Assembly: GCA_052034005.1 (NCBI GenBank)
Contig: JBPOJB010000002.1
Coordinates: forward strand, 62,001 to 126,000
Source of the DNA: JAAYDI01 sp052034005
GTDB lineage: Bacteria; Planctomycetota; Planctomycetia; Pirellulales; Pirellulaceae
Reading direction: 5' to 3'
DNA length: 64,000 nt
Both the position numbers and the translations under genes were made by a program. Below are positions 34,738 through 44,525 of this stretch, piece after piece; within the stretch, counting starts at the first letter, position 1; every line of letters begins with the position of its first letter. The notes beneath the pieces were generated by a model. The model saw only the letters and a program-made list of their open reading frames with translations. It did no database searches and was not told where the DNA came from.

Positions 34738-35505
34738 ATGCCTCCCATGAAGCGATTTCCTCTGAAACCCGCCCAGGCGGCGGTGGAGGCGCACGCGCCT
34801 CTTCACCTGGAACAGGGGCTCCTCCGACAAGCATCTCATTTGCGAGGCCACCACTACTCGCTGTTCATGCCGCTCCATTACGAGCGCAACTACGCCTACC
34901 CTCTGATCGTCTGGTTGCACGGGCCGGGCGATGACGAACGGCAGTTGCAGCGCATCATGCCGCTGGTGAGCATGCGCAATTTCGTGTCGATCGGACCGCG
35001 CGGCACGCGGCCCTACACGGCGAGCGAATCGGGGCACACCTGGCCCGAACCCGACGAGGATCTCTCGGACACCGAGGAGCGTGTGTTCGACTGCCTGGAC
35101 TTCGCGTGCCAGCGGTTGAGCATCTCAGCGCGGCGGATCTTCCTGGCCGGATATCAATGCGGCGGCACGCTGGCGTTCCGGATCGGCTTGAAATACCCGC
35201 ACAGGTTCGCGGGCATCCTGTCGCTGGGCGGACCATTCCCCACGGGAAACACGCCGCTGGTCAACTACGACCAGGTTCGGCTCTTGCCCTTGTTCATCGC
35301 GCAGGGCCGACGTTCCGTGCTGTACCCGGCCGAGACGACCTGCCATGAATTGCGGTTGTTCCACGCCGCGGGCATGCACGTCACGCTGCGGCAGTATCCC
35401 GGCGGCGACGAACTCCACGCTCAGATGCTGCACGACATGAACGTGTGGATCATGGAGCTCGTCACCGGCATCCCGACGACGCCGACCGAGAGCCTCTCCC
35501 CGTAG
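34738..35505 (+). CDS. Alpha/beta-hydrolase fold protein lacking the catalytic serine
   Basis: 255 residues related to the carboxylesterase/dienelactone hydrolase group, with strand and loop LIVWLHGPGDDERQLQ and an IGPRGTRPY segment. The nucleophile elbow, normally G-x-S-x-G-G, reads GYQCGG: the serine position is Gln140, followed by Cys141. The usual aspartate after strand 7 is also missing (QGRRSVLYP), while the histidine of DELHAQ remains. It is probably not a standard esterase; a binding role or an unusual cysteine-based chemistry are alternatives. The start could also be the ATG at 34747; neither has a clear ribosome site. Confidence 0.72.
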   Translation: MPPMKRFPLKPAQAAVEAHAPLHLEQGLLRQASHLRGHHYSLFMPLHYERNYAYPLIVWLHGPGDDERQLQRIMPLVSMRNFVSIGPRGTRPYTASESGHTWPEPDEDLSDTEERVFDCLDFACQRLSISARRIFLAGYQCGGTLAFRIGLKYPHRFAGILSLGGPFPTGNTPLVNYDQVRLLPLFIAQGRRSVLYPAETTCHELRLFHAAGMHVTLRQYPGGDELHAQMLHDMNVWIMELVTGIPTTPTESLSP

Positions 35506-35585
35506 CGCCGCCGGAGCTGAGCGGACGGCCCCCACGCAGGCCGCGCCGGGCGACCATGGCCTGAGCGCGCCGGCCAAACGGCCCA

Positions 35586-35608
35586 ATGCTAGCATCAATG
35601 CGCATTGA
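35586..35608. promoter_or_regulatory. Two adjoining palindromes overlapping a -35 box
   Basis: ATGCTAGCAT (35586-35595) and TCAATGCGCATTGA (35595-35608) are both perfect palindromes and share one base. The second overlaps the TTGACA -35 box of the promoter for the next gene, a typical place for a repressor operator. No known regulator motif was recognised. Confidence 0.45.
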
Positions 35609-35634
35609 CAGATATCCGCCGCATCGGGTACAAA
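35605..35634 (+). promoter_or_regulatory. Sigma-70 type promoter for the TPR membrane protein
   Basis: Perfect -35 TTGACA (35605-35610), 18-base spacer and TACAAA (35629-35634). Transcription would start near 35641, about 50 bases before the ATG at 35693. The layout closely resembles that of the promoter at 34603. Confidence 0.55.
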
Positions 35635-35692
35635 CTCCCCCGCGATTCTCCCGGCAGGATGGGAGTGGTTCGGACATGGAAGTCGAATCGCT

Positions 35693-38269
35693 ATGTCTGC
35701 TCCGCAGATGACCAACCCCACATCGGACGCGTCCCAGGAGCGACGGGCGCCCCATGCGCGCGTTGCCGCGCTGCTGTTGCGCGCCCTGTCGGCGCTGGTG
35801 CACAACCGTTTGCTGGCCGTGGTAGTCCTGTGTGGGACGGGCATGATTGGGCTCTGCGGCGTCCTGGTCGGCTACCGCCTCCTGACCAGTCCTCGTGCGC
35901 ACTGGAATGCGGACCAGTTGGTGGCGCGGACGCTTGCAGCGCTCGAGGCGGGCGACGATATCCAGGCGTCACGGGCGGTGGCCCAACTGCGTCGGATGAC
36001 CGAGTCCGGTCGCGCGCAGAAGGGCTACTTGCCGTTCCTGATCGGCGTGGCGGTATCTCACGAGGCGGCGCAGCTCACGAGCGGGGCGGACCAAGCGACC
36101 CTCTACCTGGTAGCCGCGCGGTACCTGGAGGAAGCGCGGGCGTATGGCTTCCCGCCGGGGCACGTCGACGAGGGCCGGTATCTGCTGGCCACCTGCCTGT
36201 TCCAGAGCGGCCGCTACGACGAGAGCCTGCCGGCGTTGCGCGCGGCGTTTCGATCTTCCGATCGGCGCAAGTACGAGCTGGCCCGTAAGCTGTCGGCCGC
36301 GTACCTGCGGATTGCCGTGCCCAACCTCACCGAGGCGTTGCATTACGAACGGTTGGCCGGCGAGGACCCGGCGCTGACGCCGCGGCAACGTGACGAGTCG
36401 CGGCTGCGACAGGGCCAGATCCTGATGCGTGTGGGGGACATCCCGGGCTGTCGCGCGCTGGTCGCGGCGATCGCGCCCGATTCGCCCGTACGCGACCAGG
36501 CGCTCATCCTGGAGGCTCGGACGTTGATCTGGGAGGGTGACGAGTTGCTCTCGCGCACGGGTCTCGACCAGCAGGCGGAGGCCGCGGCGGCCGCGGCCGC
36601 CGCTGACACGTACCGGCAGGCGCTGGAGATACTGCACCGCGTGCCGCCCGAGGATCTGGCCGGCGTCACGACCATTCAAGCCGGATATCTGATCGGCGTC
36701 TGCCAGCGCCGGTTGGGTGATTGGACGGCTGCGCTGAAATCTTTCGCCAGCACGCGCCGCCAGCATTACGGGACGGACGAGTCGCTGGCGGCCACGCTGG
36801 AAGAGGCCGAGATCCTGCAGGCCCAAGGCGACGCCGGTCAGGCGTTGTACCTCTACGAGCGCGTGATCGAGCAGGCGGCCAGCGCGTCGAGCCCTGACAG
36901 CCGGTGGGTGCTCATTTCGGAGTTGCGGAACCGGCTCTTCCGTGCCCAGCACCGTTTTCGCGTGGCCGGGCTGCATGCGATGGCGCGCGACCTGTGCGAC
37001 GCGAGCCGCACGGTATTCCCGCCCGCCGAATGGACGGAGATGTCCGCGGCGACCCAAGAGGCGTGGGGCGACAGCCTGCTGCGTGCGCCCGCCGGTCGCC
37101 GGCGCGTGCTCGAGAGTGCCAGCCAGGCGGAGGGGCGCCTTCATCTGCGCCTGGCGGCAGACGCCTACCGGCGCCTCTCGGCGCTGCGCTATGCAACCAG
37201 CAGCTACCCGAACGATCTCTGGAAAAGCGGCGAGTGCTTCCTGCGCGGCCAGAACTACGAGGCCGCGCTCAGCTTGTTCACCCAGTACCTGCAGACCGCG
37301 CCCCGCGCGCAGCACCCGCAGGCGTTTGTCGCCCTGGGCGAATGCCACCTCGCGCTCGGACACTTCCACCAGGCGCTGGACGATTTCGAACTGTGCATCC
37401 AATTCGACCCGGAACATCCCGAGAGCTATCGGGCCCGCTGGCTGGCCAGCTTCGCCAGCGTCCAGTTGAATCGGACGGAGGACGCCAAGCGGCTCCTGAC
37501 CGACAACCTGGAGAACACCGAGCTGTCGCCGCAGAGCATCTACTGGCAGCGATCCCTGTTCACCTACGGCGACCTGCTGTTCAAGGAGGCGATGGCGCGC
37601 GAGGCCGAGAGCCGTGCGCACGGCGTGGACAGCCCGGATGCGCACACGCGCCGGCAGGGGCTCGACTACTTGTATGCCGCCCACAACCTGTACCTCGAGG
37701 CGATCCGGCGCCTGGAGGAGGCTGTGGAGCGCTATCCCAACGCCGAGCAGACGGATGGCGCCTGGTATGCGATCGCCGAGTCCTATCGGCACGCCGCCCG
37801 GCTGCCGGGCAAGAGCCTGGCGGTGGAATCCGAGCCGGCGGACCGCCAGCGGCTCAATCAACAGAAGCAGGCCTACTTGATGTCGGCCGCTGACGCCTAC
37901 CGCCGGCTCCAGGACCGTTTGCGTACGCGCCAGGAGCAGGCGGAGCTGTCGGCCGTCGAGCAGGCCCTGCTCCGCAACGCCGATTTCGCCTGGGCGGACA
38001 CGCTGTTCGACCTGGCGGACTACGAGCAGGCGATCAAGGCGTACCTGGCCGTCACCCACCACTACCCGCAAGAACCGGTGGCGCTGGAGGCCTTCGTACA
38101 ACTGGCCGGCTGTTACCGGCAGCTGAGTGCACCGGCCGAAGCGCGCGGCACGCTCCTGCAGGCGCGCGCCGCGCTGGACCGGATGAAGCCGGACGCCGAC
38201 TTCACCCGCACCACCCGCTACAACCGTGAGGAATGGGAACAGGTCATCGGCTGGCTCGCGCAGCTCTAG
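35693..38269 (+). CDS. Membrane-anchored TPR-repeat protein
   Basis: 858 residues. One membrane helix near the N-terminus (about 42-62, LAVVVLCGTGMIGLCGVLVGY) anchors a long series of TPR-type helical repeats (from ~75 to the end), such as QAFVALGECHLALGHFHQALDDFE cut into A-loops of 34-residue spacing near 540-575. An Ala-rich patch of nine residues lies near 301. It is probably a scaffold on the outer face of the membrane. The ATG at 35693 has GGAAG upstream. The flagellar genes begin 52 bases downstream, so read-through into the flgN-like gene is possible. Confidence 0.76.
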   Translation: MSAPQMTNPTSDASQERRAPHARVAALLLRALSALVHNRLLAVVVLCGTGMIGLCGVLVGYRLLTSPRAHWNADQLVARTLAALEAGDDIQASRAVAQLRRMTESGRAQKGYLPFLIGVAVSHEAAQLTSGADQATLYLVAARYLEEARAYGFPPGHVDEGRYLLATCLFQSGRYDESLPALRAAFRSSDRRKYELARKLSAAYLRIAVPNLTEALHYERLAGEDPALTPRQRDESRLRQGQILMRVGDIPGCRALVAAIAPDSPVRDQALILEARTLIWEGDELLSRTGLDQQAEAAAAAAAADTYRQALEILHRVPPEDLAGVTTIQAGYLIGVCQRRLGDWTAALKSFASTRRQHYGTDESLAATLEEAEILQAQGDAGQALYLYERVIEQAASASSPDSRWVLISELRNRLFRAQHRFRVAGLHAMARDLCDASRTVFPPAEWTEMSAATQEAWGDSLLRAPAGRRRVLESASQAEGRLHLRLAADAYRRLSALRYATSSYPNDLWKSGECFLRGQNYEAALSLFTQYLQTAPRAQHPQAFVALGECHLALGHFHQALDDFELCIQFDPEHPESYRARWLASFASVQLNRTEDAKRLLTDNLENTELSPQSIYWQRSLFTYGDLLFKEAMAREAESRAHGVDSPDAHTRRQGLDYLYAAHNLYLEAIRRLEEAVERYPNAEQTDGAWYAIAESYRHAARLPGKSLAVESEPADRQRLNQQKQAYLMSAADAYRRLQDRLRTRQEQAELSAVEQALLRNADFAWADTLFDLADYEQAIKAYLAVTHHYPQEPVALEAFVQLAGCYRQLSAPAEARGTLLQARAALDRMKPDADFTRTTRYNREEWEQVIGWLAQL

Positions 38270-38321
38270 GGCGGCCGCGCGGGCCGCGCCCCGTGCGCCG
38301 ACAGATGCAAGGACGTGGACT

Positions 38322-38780
38322 GTGAACGACCGGATGGAAACCGATCTGCTCTCCGACATGATCAGCAAGAAGCTGGCCATCCTCGAGCAACTCCGCAGCC
38401 TCTCCGGTCGGCAGTCGGATCTGATCGCCCAGGGCGACATCCAGCGCTTGCTGTCGGTGCTCTCGGCCAAGCAGACCCTGCTGGCCGAACTGCAGCGGTT
38501 GCAGCAGCAGCTGGGGCCGTTCCGCCAACAGGATCCGGAGACGCGCGTCTGGCGTTCGCCGCAGGACCGCGAGCGGTGCCGCCGGTTGGTCGCGCGGTGC
38601 GAGGCGCTGTTGAGTGAAGTGATGTCGATCGAGAAACAGAGCGAGTCGGAGATGGCGCAGCGGCGCGACGCGGCGCGCGCCCGTCTGGAAGGGAGCCACG
38701 CGCCGGCCGAGGCGACGCGGGCCTACCTCCGCCCGGGCGTGCCGGCGCGCGGCAGCCTGGACCTGAGTTCCGACGTGTAG
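38322..38780 (+). CDS. flgN: FlgN-like flagellar chaperone
   Basis: 152 residues, entirely helical and charged. FlgN holds the hook-filament junction proteins FlgK and FlgL before export. The pattern SDMISKKLAILEQLRSLS followed by LIAQGDIQRLLSVLSAKQ fits the FlgN family fold, and the position at the head of the flagellar locus supports it. Sequence conservation in this family is low, so the name rests on both. The GTG at 38322 is chosen because AAGGA lies 8 bases upstream; a run-on frame from 38226 lacks support, and the next ATG is four codons in. The kinase gene starts 83 bases later. Confidence 0.68.
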   Translation: MNDRMETDLLSDMISKKLAILEQLRSLSGRQSDLIAQGDIQRLLSVLSAKQTLLAELQRLQQQLGPFRQQDPETRVWRSPQDRERCRRLVARCEALLSEVMSIEKQSESEMAQRRDAARARLEGSHAPAEATRAYLRPGVPARGSLDLSSDV

Positions 38781-38863
38781 GCGGCGGGAGACCATGTGCA
38801 CCGGCAAGGCGCGTTGACGCGACCTGCCGCCCCGCGAGGGGCGACACCCACAAGGACCTGAAG

Positions 38864-39735
38864 ATGCATACCATGACCAGGCGACCACCACCGTCGTCCG
38901 CGGCAATGCCGCTCGGCCCCGGCGACGATGCCGAACTGCAGGCGGTGCTCGCGGCCTGGCATTCGGCGACCGACCGGCTGCAGCAGACGCACGAGCAACT
39001 GCGCCGCGAAGTGCACCGGCTGACCGACGAGCTGGAAGTCAAGAACCGCGAGCTGGCGCGCAAGAACCGCCTGGCCGACCTCGGACAGATGGCCTCGCAC
39101 GTCGCCCACGAAGTCCGCAACAGCCTGGTCCCGTTAACGTTGTATCTGAGTCTGCTTCGTCGCCAATTGGCCGGCCAGAGACACACCGCCACGATCCTCG
39201 ACAAGATCGCGGCGGGGTTCACGGCCCTGGAGGTTATCGTGAGCGATCTACTTCAATTCACATCGCAGCGCGATCCGTCGTGGCAGTGCTTCCGCCTGGA
39301 GCCGCTGGTGCGCCAACTGTGCGACTCGCTGGCGCCCCAATTGGCGGCCCAGAACATCCATCTCGAGATCGACGTGCCCGCGGAGCTTGCGGTGTCGGCC
39401 GATCGCGACATGTTGCGCCGCGCCACACTCAACCTGATCCTCAATGCGCTGGACGCCATGCCGCAGGGCGGCGAGCTGGCCATCACCGCCACCAGCGGCC
39501 CGCGCGGCGTGGAGCTGGAGGTGGCCGACAGCGGGCCGGGGATCGTGGACGAGGACGGCCCGCGCTTGTTCGAACCGTTCTTCACCACCAAGTGCGGCGG
39601 CACCGGATTGGGGCTGTCGATCGTGGAGCGGATTGCCGCCGCCCATGGCGGCAGCGTGTCGGCGCGCAACTGCCCGCAGGGCGGCGCCGCATTTACCATC
39701 CGCTGGCCTTATCGCCACATGGAGGCTGCCGCCTG

Positions 39736-39736
<1 letters not shown>
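38864..39736 (+). CDS. Sensor histidine kinase of the flagellar regulatory pair (FlrB/AtoS-like)
   Basis: 290 residues, cytoplasmic, without a membrane helix. A coiled coil (~35-68) leads to the phosphoacceptor His82 in SHVAHEVRNSLVPL. The ATP-binding domain has the N-box NLILNALDAM, G1 DSGPGI, F-box EPFFTTK and G2 GGTGLGLSI. It should phosphorylate the response regulator whose start overlaps its stop by one base (TGATG). Lack of a sensor domain beyond the coiled coil resembles FlrB-type kinases that read flagellar assembly state. AAGGAC precedes the ATG at 38864. Confidence 0.88.
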
Positions 39737-41190
<1,454 letters not shown>

Positions 41191-41287
41191 CGGAGGACCC
41201 GACCAGAGAGGATTCGACACCATCGCCCAACCGGCAAGAACTGCGGGTGACCACCCGCATCGTTTGCCGATCCCGCGGCGCCCGGCC

Positions 41288-41304
41288 GGCCCGGGCCCCG
41301 GGCC
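41288..41304. repeat. GC-only inverted repeat before the flagellar promoter
   Basis: GGCCCGGG and CCCGGGCC are separated by a single C. The nearby sequence is equally GC-rich and self-complementary. It could slow or stop transcription coming from the activator gene, but no T-run follows. Confidence 0.4.
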
Positions 41305-41405
41305 CGACGCCCGGGCGGCGCGCGGGGAGACCAGACGCAAACCACGCGAAACACAGGATTTATTCAGATGACCGCAGACAGAGCAGATGCAACCGAGCGC
41401 GGCGG

Positions 41406-41421
41406 CGGTACGGCAGTTGCA
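41406..41421 (+). promoter_or_regulatory. Sigma-54 (-24/-12) promoter of the flgB operon
   Basis: CGGTACG-GCAG-TTGCA compares with the consensus TGGCACG-N4-TTGCA: five of seven bases match in the -24 box and all five in the -12 box. The GG-N10-GC spacing is exact. Transcription would start near 41432, leaving a leader of roughly 127 bases before flgB. The sigma-54 activator gene ends 215 bases upstream on the same strand. Confidence 0.7.
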
Positions 41422-41558
41422 GGGGAACCGCAACTCCCGATGGTCACCTGGCGTGGCCGGCCCGCACTTCCGCACCCCTGCCTGCCGCCGCGTCGTCATC
41501 GCAGAGTCGTCCAGATGACCAGTGCGGATTGACGCCGACCCGTTCGGAGAGACAGCCC

Positions 41559-41972
41559 ATGCTTCCCGGCCTGTTCGACAACACGACCATCCCCATGCTG
41601 CAGGAGGTGCTGAGCTTCTCCGAGGCGCGGCACAACGTGTTGGCCGGCAATATCGCCAACGCCGACACCCCAGGCTACCGCGTCCGCGACCTGTCGCTCG
41701 ACACGTTCCAGCAGCGGCTCAAAGAGGCGATCGCCCGGCAGAGCGCCCGGGCCGAATACTCGTTGGGCTCGGTCGCCGAGAGCCCGCCCGGCGACCAGAT
41801 GCGGGAGGTCCGCGAGTCCCTGAAAAACATCCTGTTCCTGGACGGCAGCGACGTCGGCATGGAACAGCAAGTGACTGAAGTCGCCAAGAACTACTACCTG
41901 CACAACCTGACGGTGTCCATCATGACCAGCCAGTTCCGGTTGCTGCAGACCGCCGTCAGCGAACGGGTCTAG
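41559..41972 (+). CDS. flgB: Flagellar proximal rod protein FlgB
   Basis: 137 residues, forming part of the proximal rod of the basal body, exported by the flagellar type III system. The N-terminal motif HNVLAGNIANADTPGYR (about 24-40) is the signature of rod proteins, and the C-terminal helix pairs with it. Normal length. GGAGA upstream supports the ATG at 41559. It is the first gene behind the sigma-54 promoter, and flgC follows after 11 bases. Confidence 0.95.
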   Translation: MLPGLFDNTTIPMLQEVLSFSEARHNVLAGNIANADTPGYRVRDLSLDTFQQRLKEAIARQSARAEYSLGSVAESPPGDQMREVRESLKNILFLDGSDVGMEQQVTEVAKNYYLHNLTVSIMTSQFRLLQTAVSERV

Positions 41973-41983
41973 GAGGTTTCCAC

Positions 41984-42406
41984 ATGCTCCGCGCACTTGA
42001 TATCAGCGCCAGCGGCCTCGTCGCCCAGCGTATCCGCCTGGACGCCATCTCCAGCAACCTGGCGAACATGTCGTCCGTGAGGAACGAGAACGGAGAACTC
42101 CAGCCTTACCAGGAACGGTTCGTGCTGTTCCAGCCGGACGAGGAGGTGCAGACCCGCGAAGGGGCGGTCGGGGTCAAGGTGAGCGAGGTCCGCACGGAAA
42201 CGGTGGAGCCGAAATACCGCTACCAACCCGGCCATCCGCTGGCCATCAAGGAGGGCCGGTGGAAGGGCTACGTCGCGTATCCCAACATCGACATGATGAC
42301 CCAATTCGTCGATTCGCTGATTGCCACCCGCGCCTACGAGGCGAACCTGGGCGTCATGGAGATGACCAAGGGCTTGAGTGAACAATCGTTGCGCATCATC
42401 GGCTGA
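41984..42406 (+). CDS. flgC: Flagellar proximal rod protein FlgC
   Basis: 140 residues. The start LDISASGLVAQRIRLDAISSNLAN and the end MMTQFVDSLIATRAYEANLG correspond to the two helices that pack in the rod coiled coil; the middle segment contains a typical YVAYPNID strand. AGGAGG lies 8 bases before the ATG at 41984. FlgC forms the rod with FlgB, FlgF and FlgG. FlgF and FlgG are not in this window. Confidence 0.95.
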   Translation: MLRALDISASGLVAQRIRLDAISSNLANMSSVRNENGELQPYQERFVLFQPDEEVQTREGAVGVKVSEVRTETVEPKYRYQPGHPLAIKEGRWKGYVAYPNIDMMTQFVDSLIATRAYEANLGVMEMTKGLSEQSLRIIG

Positions 42407-42489
42407 CACGCACGCCCGTCCGCCGCCGCCGACAGCGGCGCGGACGGACCGTCGGCCGCGCACAGGAAGAACCAGGAGCATTGAATCGA

Positions 42490-42795
42490 ATGAATCTCAT
42501 CCAGGGCCCGCCCATCCCCGCCGTGCCGCCGCCACCGGCCATCCCGAAACCGAACGCGATCGCCGGCGCGAACCAGGCTTCGTTCAAGACCCTGCTGCTC
42601 GACAGCATCCAGCAGGTGAACTCCATGCAGCAGCAGGCGGATGCCGCCGTGCAACAACTGATGACCGGCGAGGAGGTCGACCCGGCCATCGTGCTGACCA
42701 CGATCCAGAAGGCGGACATGTCGTTCCGCATGATGACCCAGATCCGGAACAAGCTCGTGGCCGCCTTCCAGGAGATCAAGGAGATGCGGATCTGA
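42490..42795 (+). CDS. fliE: Flagellar hook-basal body protein FliE
   Basis: 101 residues. FliE joins the MS ring to the rod. The Pro-rich start is followed by SFKTLLLDSIQQVNSMQQQA, then MTGEEVDPAIVLTTIQKAD and SFRMMTQIRNKLVAAFQEI, matching the conserved C-terminal FliE pattern. The ATG at 42490 is used; an in-frame TTG at 42481 is nearer to an AGGAG and could also be used. fliF follows after 68 bases. Confidence 0.93.
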   Translation: MNLIQGPPIPAVPPPPAIPKPNAIAGANQASFKTLLLDSIQQVNSMQQQADAAVQQLMTGEEVDPAIVLTTIQKADMSFRMMTQIRNKLVAAFQEIKEMRI

Positions 42796-42863
42796 GGCGG
42801 GGGCGGGGGAGAGCAGGGTGCGGCACCATCAGCGCAACAGGTGGACGTGACGGAGCGTAGCGG

Positions 42864-44525
42864 ATGGATTTCCTGAACAAAGCAATGGCTCAGCTGGCGG
42901 ACCTCTTCAAGAGCATGACGCCCGGATCGCGGATCACGGCCGCCATGCTGCTGGTCGCGATTATCGTCAGCTTGACGTACTTGTTCACCTTCCAGTTCAA
43001 CACGGCCAACGAATATCTGTTCGGCTCGCGCGAATTCTCACAGCCGGAACTGGATGCCATGCAAACGGCGTTCGCCGCCGCCAACCTGAGCGGGTTCCGG
43101 GTCGTCGGGCAACGCATCATGGTCCCCCGATCCAAGCTGGTTGATTACCTGCAGGCCTTATCGCGCGGCAACTTCCTGCCCCAGACCTTCGATTCGCCGA
43201 TCGACGAGGCGATCGCCAGTTCCAACAGCATCATCGATTCGAAACCGCTCCAGGATTACCGGTTCATCCAGGCCAAACAGAAGAAGCTCGGGAACGTCAT
43301 CTCGGCCTTCCACGGGGTTGACAAAGCCACCGTCCAGTTCCAGGAGAACAAGGTCGAGGGGTTTCCGCCCCGGATCGAGCGGAAGGCCACGGTCGCCGCG
43401 TGCGCCAAGGGCGGCGGGAAGCTGGAACACGGCCTGGTACAGGCGATCCGCACCGCGGCCAGCGGCTGGTTCGGCATCTCCCCCGACGATGTGACGATCA
43501 TCGACTTGAACGGCAACGTCACCTTCGGCGGCGATCTGGCCACGCGCGAACCCAACGGCCCGCGGACGCCGTATGCGGACGCCAAGCGCTGGTACGAAGA
43601 GTACTGGAGGCAGAAGATCCACGACTGTCTGACGGTGTATCCCGGCATCAAGGTGGGGGTCAACGTGGAGCTTGATCCGGACGTGGACAACGAGTCCAGG
43701 AAGATCCGGGTCGACACGCAACCCACAGCGCTGGAGACGAGCAGTTACACGAAGACCTCCGAGAACAGACCGGCGCGGGGCGGCCGGCCGGGCGCCGTGC
43801 CGAACGAAGTGCCCAGCAACACCCCGCGCGACATCACGACGCTCGCGCACCAGGAATCGACGCTCGACGAGAGCCGCGAGGAACAGAAGGCGGTGGCCGG
43901 GCACGAAGAGACGATTCTCAAGAAGGCGCCGCTCCGGCCCACCACCGTCACCGCGACGGTGCTGATCCCCACCAGCTACCTGGTGAAGCTCTGGACGAAG
44001 CGGAACCCCACGCCCGCCGGTCAAGAGCCCAAGACGCCCGCGGAACCGGATCTGCAACCCATCGAACGCGACGTGGCCGACACGATCGTCAAGACGGTCG
44101 ACCGGATCCTGCCGCCGCTGGCCGCCGACGAGACGGCCGCCACGCGCGTGCAGGTGTCGACTTACGAGGATCTGCCGCCGCCCGAGATCGAGCCGCCTAC
44201 GCTGGCCGCCACGGCCCAGGCCTGGTTCGCGGACAACTGGCGCAGCCTGGCCCTGGTCGGCGTCGGGCTGGTGAGCTTGCTCATGCTGCGCGGCATGGTC
44301 CGCACGAGCACTCCGCCGGCCCCGGCAGTCGCCAACCTGGCCGCCGCGCCGGCCAAGGCGATCGAAACGCCTGCAGAGGCACCGCCCGAACCGGAGTCGA
44401 TCATCCTGAACCGCCGCACGCAGTCGACCGGCGCGACCCTGCGCGAGGAGCTGACCGTCATGGTCCGCGAAGACCCGGACGCCGCCGCCAATGTACTTCG
44501 TAACTGGATTGGAGACGCCGCATGA
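42864..44525 (+). CDS. fliF: Flagellar MS-ring protein FliF
   Basis: 553 residues forming the inner-membrane ring on which the flagellum is built. Membrane helices lie near 24-42 (AAMLLVAIIVSLTYLFTF) and near 455-475 (WRSLALVGVGLVSLLMLRG). The large domain between them contains the ring-building motifs, including AKQKKLGNVISAFHGVDKA. The C-terminal tail TLREELTVMVREDPDAAA followed by NVLRNWIGDAA is the conserved FliG-binding end. The stop overlaps the fliG start (ATGA). GGAG precedes the ATG. Confidence 0.96.
   Translation: MDFLNKAMAQLADLFKSMTPGSRITAAMLLVAIIVSLTYLFTFQFNTANEYLFGSREFSQPELDAMQTAFAAANLSGFRVVGQRIMVPRSKLVDYLQALSRGNFLPQTFDSPIDEAIASSNSIIDSKPLQDYRFIQAKQKKLGNVISAFHGVDKATVQFQENKVEGFPPRIERKATVAACAKGGGKLEHGLVQAIRTAASGWFGISPDDVTIIDLNGNVTFGGDLATREPNGPRTPYADAKRWYEEYWRQKIHDCLTVYPGIKVGVNVELDPDVDNESRKIRVDTQPTALETSSYTKTSENRPARGGRPGAVPNEVPSNTPRDITTLAHQESTLDESREEQKAVAGHEETILKKAPLRPTTVTATVLIPTSYLVKLWTKRNPTPAGQEPKTPAEPDLQPIERDVADTIVKTVDRILPPLAADETAATRVQVSTYEDLPPPEIEPPTLAATAQAWFADNWRSLALVGVGLVSLLMLRGMVRTSTPPAPAVANLAAAPAKAIETPAEAPPEPESIILNRRTQSTGATLREELTVMVREDPDAAANVLRNWIGDAA

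Larger units (their letters stand above)
41191..41558 (+). other. Intergenic region between the activator gene and flgB
   Basis: 368 bases without a gene. From left to right it contains a very GC-rich hairpin (41288-41304), a short AT-rich stretch (41335-41370, AAACCACGCGAAACACAGG then TTTATTCAG), the sigma-54 promoter (41406-41421) and a leader of about 130 bases before flgB. The activator binding sites would be expected upstream of the promoter; I could not fix their sequence. Confidence 0.6.
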
